Part shown: positions 52,036 to 61,357 of the stretch, piece by piece
How the letters are laid out: the number at the start of each line of letters is the position of its first letter
Numbering within the stretch: position 1 is the first letter of the stretch
Assembly (NCBI GenBank): GCA_023386235.1
Contig: JAEWKC010000007.1
Span: 13,223 to 77,222 of the forward strand
From: Bacteroidota bacterium
Lineage (GTDB): Bacteria; Bacteroidota; Bacteroidia; Chitinophagales; Chitinophagaceae
Direction: 5' to 3'
DNA: 64,000 nt
Position numbers and translations under genes: made by a program
Notes under the pieces: model-generated
Seen by the model: the letters and a program-made list of their open reading frames with translations, nothing else
What the model was told of the DNA's origin: nothing
Databases searched by the model: none

Positions 52036-53925
52036 ATGCATTATTTATCTGCTGAAAACATTACTAAAAGTTATGGCATCACTCCCTTATTTGAAAATAT
52101 TTCTTTCAATATAAACGAAGGTGATAAAATTGCTTTAATAGCCCGAAACGGTGTGGGCAAAAGCACTTTGCTGAAAATTATTGCCGGAAAAGAAACACTC
52201 GACGAAGGAAAAATATGGGTGCACAAAGATGTAACCGTAGCCTTGTTTGAACAAAACCCGGATTTTGAAGAGAAGAAAAGCGTACTGGAAAACGTATTGC
52301 ATATAGAGCATCCGACCATACAGCTTATCAAACTGTATGAAGCTGCTTTGCAGCACAACGATCAAAAAGCGCTTACAGATCTTGTTCCTAAAATGAACGA
52401 TGCAGGCGCATGGGATTTTGAATATAAGGTAAAAGAAATACTCGGCAAGCTCAATATTACAGAGTTTGACCAAACATTACAAACCATGAGCGGCGGGCAG
52501 CGCAAGCGTGTGGCATTGGCTAAAACACTCATAGATATTGGATTTGAACACAAGCATACATTGCTGATGATGGACGAACCCACCAATCACCTGGATGTGG
52601 AAATGATTGAGTGGTTAGAGAATTATCTAAATCATGAAAAAATAACTTTGTTGCTCGTTACACACGACCGTTACTTTTTAGACGCTACCTGCAATCAAAT
52701 TTGGGAACTGGAAAAATCAAGCATGTATGTTTATCGTGGTGATTACGATAATTATTTAGAGAAAAAAGCGCAGCGCATAGAAAACGAAATGGCCGGTATA
52801 GATAAAGCTAAAAATCTGTACAGAAAAGAACTGGAATGGATGCGCAAACAACCTAGGGCGCGCACTACCAAAAGCAAAGCACGACAAGATAATTTTTATT
52901 CGGTAGAAGAAAAAGCCAAACAAAAAATAACGGACAATCAACTGGAGCTAAATATGAAAATGGCGCGGCTGGGAGGAAAAATTCTTGAACTAAAAAAAGT
53001 ATATAAATCTTATGGCGATCTATCTATTCTAAAAGGTTTTGACTATACATTCAGCAAGGGCGAACGCATTGGCATTGTAGGCAAAAATGGAACCGGCAAA
53101 TCTACATTTTTAAATATTTTGCAAGGCCTGGAAAATCCTGATAGCGGAAAAATAAATGTAGGTGATACGGTTGTCTTCGGCAATTATTCGCAACAAGGGT
53201 TAGAGATAAAAGAGAATGTGCGCGTAATAGAATACGTAAAATCATTTGCAGAAAATTTTCCACTGGCTAAAGGCGGAAGCTTGAGCGCGGCACAGTTTTT
53301 AGAGCTGTTTCTCTTTTCTCCGGAAAAGCAATTTACATTTTTGGAGTCCTTATCGGGCGGAGAAAAAAAACGCTTGCAGCTGCTAACCATTCTCTTCAAA
53401 AATCCTAACTTCCTGATTCTTGATGAGCCTACCAACGATTTAGACCTGCCCACCCTCAATGTATTGGAAAACTTCCTGATAGAATACCCCGGATGCGTAC
53501 TGATAGTTTCGCACGATAGGTATTTTATGGATAAACTGGTAAATCATTTATTTGTTTTTGAAGGCAATGGCAATATTACCGACTACCCCGGAAACTACAG
53601 CCAGTACAGGGTTTGGCAAAAAGAAAAAGAACAAAAAGAGAAAATTGCACAGCAGCAGTCCGCAGAAAAAAACATACAGCAAAAAGAAGAAATAAATACT
53701 GTAGAAAAAAAGAAAGCTTCCTACAAAGAAAAAAGAGAATTTGAATTGTTAGAAGCAGAAATTGCCGAACTGGAAGCAGAAAAAAGTCAGCTCGAAAGCG
53801 AATTATCCAATCCCGATGCAGACTATGAATCACTCACCCGATACAGCAAAAGAATCAACGATATCTCGCTTCAATTAGAAGAAAAAGAAATGCGTTGGCT
53901 GGAACTCAGCGAATTTATGGAGTAA
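52036..53925 (+). CDS. ABC-F family ATPase (Uup-like)
   Basis: 629 residues. Two ABC domains in one chain with Walker A 'ARNGVGKSTLL' and 'GKNGTGKSTFL', signatures 'MSGGQRKRVALA' and 'LSGGEKKRLQLL', and Walker B 'LLMMDEPTNHLD' and 'FLILDEPTNDLD'. No membrane helices. A C-terminal coiled coil (about 545-625) is typical of Uup. ABC-F proteins act on ribosomes or branched DNA. TATCTTCG at 52024-52031 is a one-off -7 element very near the start. Confidence 0.92.
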   Translation: MHYLSAENITKSYGITPLFENISFNINEGDKIALIARNGVGKSTLLKIIAGKETLDEGKIWVHKDVTVALFEQNPDFEEKKSVLENVLHIEHPTIQLIKLYEAALQHNDQKALTDLVPKMNDAGAWDFEYKVKEILGKLNITEFDQTLQTMSGGQRKRVALAKTLIDIGFEHKHTLLMMDEPTNHLDVEMIEWLENYLNHEKITLLLVTHDRYFLDATCNQIWELEKSSMYVYRGDYDNYLEKKAQRIENEMAGIDKAKNLYRKELEWMRKQPRARTTKSKARQDNFYSVEEKAKQKITDNQLELNMKMARLGGKILELKKVYKSYGDLSILKGFDYTFSKGERIGIVGKNGTGKSTFLNILQGLENPDSGKINVGDTVVFGNYSQQGLEIKENVRVIEYVKSFAENFPLAKGGSLSAAQFLELFLFSPEKQFTFLESLSGGEKKRLQLLTILFKNPNFLILDEPTNDLDLPTLNVLENFLIEYPGCVLIVSHDRYFMDKLVNHLFVFEGNGNITDYPGNYSQYRVWQKEKEQKEKIAQQQSAEKNIQQKEEINTVEKKKASYKEKREFELLEAEIAELEAEKSQLESELSNPDADYESLTRYSKRINDISLQLEEKEMRWLELSEFME

Positions 53926-53979
53926 GATTATTTGTGAGCATATACCACATTTTATTGTAAAAGAAAATTATTCTTAAAA

Positions 53980-54411
53980 ATGTCCTTCAACATTCGTGTG
54001 TACGGAATAGTAATAAAAGACAATCATATTTTGCTAAGCGACGAAACGATCTATGGTAAATTTTATACCAAATTTCCCGGAGGTGGTCTAGAGCCCGGCG
54101 AAGGTACGCGCGACTGCATTAAACGTGAGTTTATGGAAGAAATGAACTGGCATGTAGAAGCGGGAGAACATCTATACACCACTGATTTTTATCAGCAGTC
54201 GGCTTTTAATGCTGCGCATCAGATCATTTCTATTTATTACCTCGTAAACCCTTTAGAAGATAAAGAAATTCAATACAGTGAAGAACCAGCTTTTTTTGAA
54301 ATGGAGAATTATCGCTGGGCAGATATAAGCAATCTTACAGAAGATTCTGTAACCTTACCCATTGATAAGATTGTAGTAAGAATACTGATTGATAAATTAA
54401 CTTCGCTATAA
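53980..54411 (+). CDS. Nudix hydrolase
   Basis: 143 residues. Nudix box 'GGGLEPGEGTRDCIKREFMEEMNW' (in parts) has REx2EE as 'REFMEE'. The small size and 'RVYGIVIKDNHILLSDE' start fit a MutT/NUDT-like enzyme; substrate unknown. It follows ABC-F by 54 bp and precedes the acyl-CoA ligase by 49 bp. Confidence 0.88.
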   Translation: MSFNIRVYGIVIKDNHILLSDETIYGKFYTKFPGGGLEPGEGTRDCIKREFMEEMNWHVEAGEHLYTTDFYQQSAFNAAHQIISIYYLVNPLEDKEIQYSEEPAFFEMENYRWADISNLTEDSVTLPIDKIVVRILIDKLTSL

Positions 54412-54460
54412 AAAATTAATTAACTTCGACGTTTAAACATATTTTTATTTTTATTTAAAC

Positions 54461-56089
54461 ATGCTAAAAGAAAACTTCGTAAAATATATAGAAAAAGGCA
54501 TTACAGAAAACTGGACACATGCCGCATTGTCGGATTACAAAGGAGAGTCATTCACCTATGGAGAAGTCGGCATCATTATCCTGCGTTTGCATGAGGCTTT
54601 TAAAAAACTCGGCATACAGCCGGGTGATAAAATAGCGCTTATCAGTCGTAGCTCTGCACGTTGGGCTATCGTATACCTGGCCACTGTATCGTACGGAGCT
54701 ACGATAGTACCGCTGCTTCCGGAATTTAAACCGGACGATTTGCAACAGCTTGTAAACCACTCCGACTCTATTGTTCTTTTTTGCGAAAACGATATTTTCA
54801 ACAAGTTTGAAAATAATGTAATGAGCAATCTTAAATGTACTATGTCGGTCAATAGTTTTGCTACCTTACAATTCAGCCAACCCGAATTTGAAGATATTTA
54901 TATCCAGTCGGAAATAAAAGAAGTAACCCGTCAAAATTTCACCTTACCCGAAATCTCTAATGAGCAATTAGCTGTTATCAGTTATACATCGGGCACTACC
55001 GGTTCTGTAAAAGGTGTAATGCTTCAAAACAACAGTCTTGCGGCCAACGTAAAATACGCCCGTGAAAATATGCCTTTGGAGTCGGGTGATAAAATAGTTT
55101 CGTTCCTTCCGATGGCGCATGCTTTTGGCTGCGCCTTTGAATTGTTGTTTCCTTTTTCTTTAGGTTGTAATATTACGGTGCTTACCAAATCACCGTCACC
55201 GCAGGTAATATTGCAGGCCTTTGGCGAAGTAAAGCCCGCATTGATTCTTTCCGTGCCGTTAGTAATAGAAAAAATATATAAAAACAAAATCATTCCTTTG
55301 CTAAAGCAACCCAAGATAAAATTCATGACCAGCATTCCTATATTAAGAAATGTTGTTTACAAAAAAATAAATAAATCTTTGTCTGATGCTTTTGGCGGGA
55401 AATTTAAAGCCATTGTAGTAGGCGGCGCAGCTTTCAGTAAAGAGGCCGAACAATTTTTTAGAAAAATAAAATTTAAATTTACTGTTGGATACGGAATGAC
55501 GGAATGCGGACCTTTGATAAGTTACACACCCTGGGATAAATTTAAATTAGGCTCTTCCGGGAAATTAATAGATACACTGGAAGCAAAAATTATTTCCGAC
55601 AAGCCTTCTGAAATACCCGGAGAGATAATGGTACGCGGCGAAGGCGTAATGGTTGGTTACTATAAAAATGAAGAGCTTACCCGAGAGATTATTGAACCCG
55701 ACGGCTGGATGCATACCGGCGACCTTGGCACTATGGATGCCGACAATACCATATACATTAAAGGACGCAGCAAAACCATGATACTGGGAGCAAACGGCCA
55801 AAACATTTATCCCGATGAAATTGAATCTGTATTAAATAATATGCACGCAGTGAGCGAAAGCCTGGTAATACAACGCAACAATAAACTCGTAGCCTTGATA
55901 TATCCAGATCAGGACATAGTGAAAAATGAAAAAATGGATGAAGAAGTTATAAAAAAACTATTCAAAAGCCATATACATACCTTAAATCACAGGCTGCCCA
56001 AATTCATGAACGTATCTGACTTTGCTGTGCAAAAAGAAGAATTTATAAAAACTCCTAAAAGAAGCATTAAGCGATATTTGTATATTTAA
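54461..56089 (+). CDS. AMP-binding acyl-CoA synthetase
   Basis: 542 residues. ANL superfamily motifs: 'ISYTSGTTGSVKGVML' (P-loop, A3), 'VGYGMTECGPLISYTP' (A5), 'MHTGDLGTMDADNTIYIKGRSK' (A7/A8) and the C-terminal Lys in 'KTPKRSIKRYL' (A10). Resembles long-chain fatty acid-CoA ligases. It makes acyl-CoA via acyl-AMP; the chain length is not predictable. Confidence 0.9.
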   Translation: MLKENFVKYIEKGITENWTHAALSDYKGESFTYGEVGIIILRLHEAFKKLGIQPGDKIALISRSSARWAIVYLATVSYGATIVPLLPEFKPDDLQQLVNHSDSIVLFCENDIFNKFENNVMSNLKCTMSVNSFATLQFSQPEFEDIYIQSEIKEVTRQNFTLPEISNEQLAVISYTSGTTGSVKGVMLQNNSLAANVKYARENMPLESGDKIVSFLPMAHAFGCAFELLFPFSLGCNITVLTKSPSPQVILQAFGEVKPALILSVPLVIEKIYKNKIIPLLKQPKIKFMTSIPILRNVVYKKINKSLSDAFGGKFKAIVVGGAAFSKEAEQFFRKIKFKFTVGYGMTECGPLISYTPWDKFKLGSSGKLIDTLEAKIISDKPSEIPGEIMVRGEGVMVGYYKNEELTREIIEPDGWMHTGDLGTMDADNTIYIKGRSKTMILGANGQNIYPDEIESVLNNMHAVSESLVIQRNNKLVALIYPDQDIVKNEKMDEEVIKKLFKSHIHTLNHRLPKFMNVSDFAVQKEEFIKTPKRSIKRYLYI

Positions 56090-56152
56090 GCGCCATGCTT
56101 TGTGTACTCATAAATATTTTTAGAATGCTTACTAATAAATAATAAAACAATT

Positions 56153-56973
56153 TTGAATTCATTTATAAACATAGAATATACAAATGATGTAGCTTTTTCA
56201 GAAATAAACAAACCTTATTATTTCATAGCACTTCTTAAAGACAATGCTTCATTTTCTTTGGATTTTAATACTTATGATTGTACAGGAAATAACATACTAT
56301 TCTTATCTCCCTACCAGCTTTTAAAATGGCATTCGCACGATTTAAAAGATCTTTACCTGCTACAGTTTCACGGCGATTTTTATTATATAGAATATCACAA
56401 ACAGGAAGTAGCCTGCAACGGTATTCTTTTTAATAATATTTATCAAAAACCTTTTATTACTGTCTCCGAATTTTTTTTAATGAAATCGTCGGCATATTTA
56501 ATAAAATAAAAGAACTTGAAAGTTCCACTATTGAGTATGACCTTTCTGTTATGAAGTCTTACCTGCAACTTGTATTAGCGTTGAGCAGTAAACAAAAGCA
56601 GATTGAAAATAAACACAGCCAGGCGGCAACCTATAAAAAGAGAGATATTTTTGATTTCAAATCATTGCTTGATCAACATTTTATCGAAGCGAAGTCCGTT
56701 GCTTATTATGCCGATAAATACAGTTTATCGGTAAACGCTTTCAGCAAAAAAATAAAGAAACAATATGGAAAAACGCCGTCAAAGCTTATTGAGGAACGTT
56801 TAACATTGGAAGCCAAGAAACTTCTTCATCTTACCTATAAAAGCATTAAGGAAATAGCCAACGAATTAGGCTTTGAGGATGAGTTTTACTTTAGCCGCTA
56901 TTTTAAAAAAGAAGTGGGTGTATCGCCAAAAATATTTCGTGAAAAAGTAGGCATATCAATAGTTGCAAAATAA
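56153..56973 (+). pseudogene. AraC family regulator, frameshifted at a T8 tract
   Basis: The first frame runs from a TTG start at 56153 and gives an AraC-type cupin-like sensing domain ('DCTGNNILFLSPYQLLKWHSH') to 'VSEFF'. After the T8 tract (56471-56478) the normal continuation 'NEIVGIFNKIKELESS..' is found in another frame and runs to 56973. It contains two complete HTH motifs ('SVAYYADKYSLSVNAFSKKIKK' and 'IKEIANELGFEDEFYFSRYFKK', read in parts). One added T (T9) would restore a single protein of about 273 residues. The neighbouring DUF417 gene recalls the rclR-rclC pair. Could be real decay, phase variation or a sequencing error. Confidence 0.8.
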
Positions 56974-57021
56974 TCTATGCATTAACCTTATTTGTCCATT
57001 ACTTTATACATTCATAGATTT

Positions 57022-57029
57022 TATTTTTG
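57022..57029 (+). promoter_or_regulatory. candidate -7 promoter element of the DUF417 gene
   Basis: TATTTTTG matches TAnnTTTG exactly, 22 bases before the ATG at 57052. Confidence 0.5.
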
Positions 57030-57051
57030 CATCAAATAAAATTGTATCAAA

Positions 57052-57672
57052 ATGGAAAAAGTATTTAGATTATTTGTTGATTCACAAAGTAAATTCATAC
57101 ACCTGATGAGAGTGGCTATTTTTATAGTAATGGCGTGGATAGGCGGTTTGAAAGCGTTTCAGTATGAAGCGGACGGGATAGTGCCGTTTGTTATAAACAG
57201 TCCGTTTATGAGTTTCTTTTATAACAATACCAACAATACGGCGGTAAACGACAAAGGTGCAGAAGTGGCTGAATATACACTTCATAAAAACCCCGAAGGT
57301 AAAACAGTACAAAAAAACATTGATTGGCATGAACAAAACGGAACCTATATTTTCTCCTATGGCTTAGGAACGGTAATCGTTATAATCGGGTTGCTTGTTT
57401 TATTAGGAATATGGTTTCCTGCAGTTGGTTTCTGGGGCGGTGTTTTAACTTTTGGAATGTCCATAGTAACACTGTCGTTTTTAATTACTACGCCTGAGGT
57501 ATATGTGCCTGATTTGGGTGGAGATTTCCTAACACCACACTATGGATTTCCGTATCTGTCCGGTGCAGGCCGCTTAGTTTTAAAAGATATTATTATGCTG
57601 GCCGGCGGACTTATATGCGCCGCTGAATGCGCGGGTAGAATTATAAAACGCACCGGCAGGCATGCTTTCTAA
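57052..57672 (+). CDS. DUF417 membrane protein (YkgB/RclC-like)
   Basis: 206 residues with four to five helices. 'MRVAIFIVMAWIGGLKAFQYEADGIVPFVINSPFMSFFY' (in parts) is the DUF417 signature, and 'FLTPHYGFPYLSGAGRLVLKD' is its C-terminal hallmark. RclC of E. coli is a DUF417 protein induced by reactive chlorine through the AraC regulator RclR. The AraC gene directly upstream suggests a similar redox-stress module, by analogy only. It has its own promoter and terminator. Confidence 0.85.
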   Translation: MEKVFRLFVDSQSKFIHLMRVAIFIVMAWIGGLKAFQYEADGIVPFVINSPFMSFFYNNTNNTAVNDKGAEVAEYTLHKNPEGKTVQKNIDWHEQNGTYIFSYGLGTVIVIIGLLVLLGIWFPAVGFWGGVLTFGMSIVTLSFLITTPEVYVPDLGGDFLTPHYGFPYLSGAGRLVLKDIIMLAGGLICAAECAGRIIKRTGRHAF

Positions 57673-57713
57673 AACAATTTACCTCCAGCCCTATTTTAAA
57701 TTATCAAACTTAT

Positions 57714-57743
57714 CAGCCGGTATTTTGCCGGCTTTATTGTTTG
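57714..57743 (+). terminator. terminator of the DUF417 gene
   Basis: AGCCGG-TATTTTG-CCGGCT followed by TTATTGTTT. Confidence 0.7.
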
Positions 57744-57787
57744 CTTCATACCTCAAAAAGCTGCTTTTTCTTCTATCATTAAATTCA

Positions 57788-57795
57788 TACATTTG
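57788..57795 (+). promoter_or_regulatory. candidate -7 promoter element of dapD
   Basis: TACATTTG matches TAnnTTTG exactly and overlaps the TTG at 57793, ruling that codon out as the start and supporting the ATG at 57811. Confidence 0.55.
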
Positions 57796-57810
57796 CAAAA
57801 AAAAATTACA

Positions 57811-58617
57811 ATGCAGGAATTAATAGCACAAGCCTGGAACGACAGGACTTTGTTACAAAACGATAAATATATAGACGCCGTAAATGCAGTGATTGAAGAA
57901 GTGGACAAAGGCAGGCTGCGCGTAGCCGCCCCTGCTGAAAACGGTTGGCAGGTAAATGAATGGGTAAAACAGGCTATTTTGCTTTATTTCGGCACGCAAA
58001 AAATGCAGACATGGGAAGTAGCCCCTTTTGAATTCTATGATAAAATGCTGCTCAAAAAAGATTACGCGGCGCAAGGCGTAAGAGCCGTACCACATGCCGT
58101 AGCAAGATATGGTGCATTCCTGGGTAAAAATGTGGTTTTAATGCCCAGCTATGTAAATATTGGGGCTTATGTAGATGAAGGCACTATGGTAGACACATGG
58201 GCTACCGTAGGCAGTTGCGCGCAAATAGGCAAAGGCGTACACCTGAGCGGCGGCGTAGGTATTGGCGGCGTGCTAGAGCCTTTACAAGCATCGCCGGTAA
58301 TCATTGAAGATGGCTGTTTTATCGGAAGCCGCGCTATAGTGGTAGAAGGTGTGCGTGTAGAAAAAGAAGCCGTACTAGGCGCAAGCGTGGTACTTACCAA
58401 ATCTACTAAAATATTTGATGTAAGTGGCGATGAAGTAGTAGAATACAAAGGCTATATCCCTGCCAGAAGCGTAGTGATCCCAGGTAGCTATCCCAAAAAG
58501 TTCCCGGCTGGCGAATACAACGTGAATTGCGCGTTGATTATCGGGAAAAGAAAAGAAAGCACCGATCTGAAAACAAGCCTGAACGACGCTTTGAGAGACT
58601 TTAATGTTTCTATTTAA
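57811..58617 (+). CDS. dapD: 2,3,4,5-tetrahydropyridine-2,6-dicarboxylate N-succinyltransferase
   Basis: About 268 residues from the ATG at 57811. An N-terminal helical region ('AVIEEVDKGRLRVA') is followed by the left-handed beta-helix of hexapeptide repeats ('VGSCAQIGKGVHLSGGVGIGGVLEPLQ', 'IEDGCFIGSRAIVVEGVRVEKEA', in parts). It carries out the succinylation step of lysine/diaminopimelate synthesis. Start chosen because the promoter overlaps the upstream TTG. Confidence 0.94.
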   Translation: MQELIAQAWNDRTLLQNDKYIDAVNAVIEEVDKGRLRVAAPAENGWQVNEWVKQAILLYFGTQKMQTWEVAPFEFYDKMLLKKDYAAQGVRAVPHAVARYGAFLGKNVVLMPSYVNIGAYVDEGTMVDTWATVGSCAQIGKGVHLSGGVGIGGVLEPLQASPVIIEDGCFIGSRAIVVEGVRVEKEAVLGASVVLTKSTKIFDVSGDEVVEYKGYIPARSVVIPGSYPKKFPAGEYNVNCALIIGKRKESTDLKTSLNDALRDFNVSI

Positions 58618-58684
58618 TTTATTATACTTAGTGAATCATTTAAGAAGCTCGAAGAACAATGAACGATATCAATCTCGCGGGTTG

Positions 58685-58692
58685 TACCTTTG
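58685..58692 (+). promoter_or_regulatory. candidate -7 promoter element of panD
   Basis: TACCTTTG matches TAnnTTTG exactly, giving a leader of about 45 nt before panD. Confidence 0.5.
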
Positions 58693-58741
58693 TGCCAATA
58701 ACCAAAACATTTAATTTTTAAATTCTACTTACCTACCACAA

Positions 58742-59089
58742 ATGCATATACAAGTTTTAAAATCTAAAATACACAGAGCTACCGTTACTGAAGCCGACTT
58801 AAATTATGTAGGCAGCATTACCGTTGATGAAGATCTGCTCGACGCCGCCAATATGATAGAAGGAGAAAAGGTACTGGTAGTGAATGTAAATAACGGTGAA
58901 CGGCTGGAAACCTACATTATCAAAGGCAAACGCGGCAGTGGCACTATTTGTATGAACGGACCCGCCGCCAGGAAAGTAGCCGTTGGCGATATAGTTATTG
59001 TTATATCCTTTACGCAGCTGGACTTTGAAGAAGCCAAACAATTCAAGCCCTGGATCATCTTTCCGAACGCGCAAAACCGACTGCCTTAG
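58742..59089 (+). CDS. panD: aspartate 1-decarboxylase
   Basis: 115 residues. The self-cleavage motif 'YVGSITVDEDLL' gives the pyruvoyl group at Ser26. 'GEKVLVVNVNNGERLETYIIKGKRGSG' and 'NGPAARKVAVGDIVIVISF' (in parts) complete the double-psi barrel. It makes beta-alanine for pantothenate and CoA. The genes panB and panC are not nearby. Confidence 0.95.
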   Translation: MHIQVLKSKIHRATVTEADLNYVGSITVDEDLLDAANMIEGEKVLVVNVNNGERLETYIIKGKRGSGTICMNGPAARKVAVGDIVIVISFTQLDFEEAKQFKPWIIFPNAQNRLP

Positions 59090-59192
59090 TAACATTCCGC
59101 ATTCCTTTTCTTTCAAGAAAATTTAATATTTGAATCACATATAAGTAGGCTTTTTATTTGTATTTTTAGGCAAATATTAAATAGCGTTTTTT

Positions 59193-61301
59193 ATGAAGAA
59201 TAACTTTGCGCCAAGAGATGTAAGCTGGTTGAGCTTTAATGCGAGAGTGTTGCAGGAAGCCAATGACACAACGGTACCTTTAAGCGAAAGAATAAAATTC
59301 CTGGGAATACATTCTAATAATCAGGATGAATTTTTCAGGGTAAGAGTGGCAGGTCTCAAAAGAATTATTTCTTTAGGAGAAAAGAAAAATGCCTCGCCCA
59401 ACAGAAAAACGCTTAAGATAGAACAGGAAGCTGCCGATGAAATGGAGCAAATTCAATCAATCGTTTTGCAGCAACAAAATGAGTTTAACAGGATTTGGAA
59501 AAATATTCTGGAAGAGTTGGCCAAAGAAAAAATATTTCTCAAAACCAATGAAGACCTGAATGCAGAACAAAAAAAATTCGTTGAAGATTTCTTTGATGAA
59601 ACGGTAGAGTCCAACGTAATTCCACTTTTGCTCAATAGTCACACAAAATTTCCTTACCTCAGAGATAAAAGCATATACCTGGGCATTGCCATGCGCAAGA
59701 ACGATACTGCATACGATCAGAAATTCGCCCTGATAGAAGTGCCTGTAACAGCAGTTGGCAGGTTTGTACAACTACCTTCCAAAACCGGTGAGACTAATAT
59801 TATTTTACTGGAAGATGTGATCCGCTACAATCTTAAGTATATTTTCTCTTATTTTGAATATGATGTTTTTGAAGCCCATATTTTTAAGGTAACCAAAGAC
59901 GCAGAGTTTGACGTAGATAATGATATCAATACTTCCATTCAGCAAAAAGTAGAAAAAGGTGTAAAAAACAGAAGAAAAGGCAAACCGGTAAGATTTGTGT
60001 ACGATAAACAAATGAACGCCGCGCTGCTTACTTTTTTGATAAGAAAACTCGGACTCTCACAAAAAGATTCTATCATACCCGGCGGCCGCATACACAATTT
60101 TCGCCACTTCATGGACTTTCCCGATATCATTAAAAGCAAAAGCAGAAGAAAGAGTAACCGCCCCATTGATCATCCTGCGTTTCCAAGCAATATCCGGGTT
60201 ACAGATGTCATTACAAACAGGGATGTGCTTATCAGTACGCCTTATCATACTTTTACACCGCTCATCACTCTGCTCCGCGAAGCAGCGATGGATCCGGATG
60301 TAATCAGTATAAAGCTTGCGGCCTATCGCTTAGCCAGTCATTCCAAAATAATCAACGCGCTTATCAATGCCGTACGCAACGGAAAAGAAGTAACCGTAAT
60401 GATGGAATTGAAAGCACGCTTTGATGAAGAAGCCAACCTGATGTGGAAAGAAATACTGGAAGAAGAAGGCGTGAAAGTATTGGTAGGTATTCCCAACATG
60501 AAAGTGCATGCTAAAATTTGTGTGATAAAAAAACGCGTACGCAAAGGAAAAATACTGCAATACGGTTTTGTAAGCACCGGAAACCTCAACGAAAAAACCG
60601 CCAAAATCTATGGCGACCATACTTTGCTTACAAGCAACAGAATGGTTATGGCCGACATCAACAAAATATTTAAATACATTCAATACTACGAAACAACCAG
60701 TGTAGAGAGCTTGCGCAAATGCGATACGCTGCTGGTATGCCCCGTAGAAATGCGCGATGAGATCATAAAGCTTATTGATAACGAAATAAAGCTGGCCAAA
60801 GCGAAAAAACCTGCCATGATGATCATCAAAATAAATTCATTGAGTGATCGCACACTGATCAGTAAGCTGTACGAAGCCGCGGAAGCAGGAGTAGAAATAA
60901 AATTGGTAGTACGCGGTATTTTCTGCGCTCTCACCGAAAATAAAAAATTCAGCAAAAATATTTATGCTATAAGCATTGTAGACGAATACCTTGAACATGC
61001 CAGAGTAATGATATTTAATAATGGTGGCAAGGAAAGAATATTTATTTCCTCAGCCGACTGGATGGTACGCAATCTTGATCATAGAATAGAAGCAGCCATC
61101 GAAGTTACAGACGCCGCCATAAAGCAAGAGTTGAAAGACATTATGAATATTCAACTCAGCGACAATGTAAAAGCAAGATTACACAATGCCAATAATAAAT
61201 ATGTGCCAACCAATAGAAGAAAACCTATCCGCTCACAATTAGAAATTTATAAATATTTGCAAAGTAAGGCAAACAAAGAAACTGAGAATAACAGTAAATA
61301 A
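59193..61301 (+). CDS. ppk1: polyphosphate kinase 1
   Basis: 702 residues. N-terminal 'FAPRDVSWLSFNARVLQEA', then the tandem PLD-like domains. The autophosphorylated His is in 'MKVHAKICVIKK', and the second HxK-like site is 'YLEHARVMIF'. 'RPIDHPAFPSNIRVTDVIT' and 'DHTLLTSNRMVMADINKIF' are family segments. It synthesises polyP from ATP at the membrane. The exopolyphosphatase gene follows 56 bp later. Confidence 0.95.
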   Translation: MKNNFAPRDVSWLSFNARVLQEANDTTVPLSERIKFLGIHSNNQDEFFRVRVAGLKRIISLGEKKNASPNRKTLKIEQEAADEMEQIQSIVLQQQNEFNRIWKNILEELAKEKIFLKTNEDLNAEQKKFVEDFFDETVESNVIPLLLNSHTKFPYLRDKSIYLGIAMRKNDTAYDQKFALIEVPVTAVGRFVQLPSKTGETNIILLEDVIRYNLKYIFSYFEYDVFEAHIFKVTKDAEFDVDNDINTSIQQKVEKGVKNRRKGKPVRFVYDKQMNAALLTFLIRKLGLSQKDSIIPGGRIHNFRHFMDFPDIIKSKSRRKSNRPIDHPAFPSNIRVTDVITNRDVLISTPYHTFTPLITLLREAAMDPDVISIKLAAYRLASHSKIINALINAVRNGKEVTVMMELKARFDEEANLMWKEILEEEGVKVLVGIPNMKVHAKICVIKKRVRKGKILQYGFVSTGNLNEKTAKIYGDHTLLTSNRMVMADINKIFKYIQYYETTSVESLRKCDTLLVCPVEMRDEIIKLIDNEIKLAKAKKPAMMIIKINSLSDRTLISKLYEAAEAGVEIKLVVRGIFCALTENKKFSKNIYAISIVDEYLEHARVMIFNNGGKERIFISSADWMVRNLDHRIEAAIEVTDAAIKQELKDIMNIQLSDNVKARLHNANNKYVPTNRRKPIRSQLEIYKYLQSKANKETENNSK

Positions 61302-61308
61302 TTTTTAT

Positions 61309-61316
61309 TACTTTTG
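61309..61316 (+). promoter_or_regulatory. candidate -7 promoter element of the Ppx/GppA gene
   Basis: TACTTTTG matches TAnnTTTG exactly, between ppk1 and ppx. It suggests ppx can be transcribed separately from ppk1. Confidence 0.5.
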
Positions 61317-61357
61317 TTGCGAATACACAAAAAATTAAAACACACTTATACAAGCAC

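Noticed and set aside
57793..57810. TTG start of dapD adding six residues
   Set aside because: The TTG is part of a perfect -7 promoter element; the ATG at 57811 is the first usable start.
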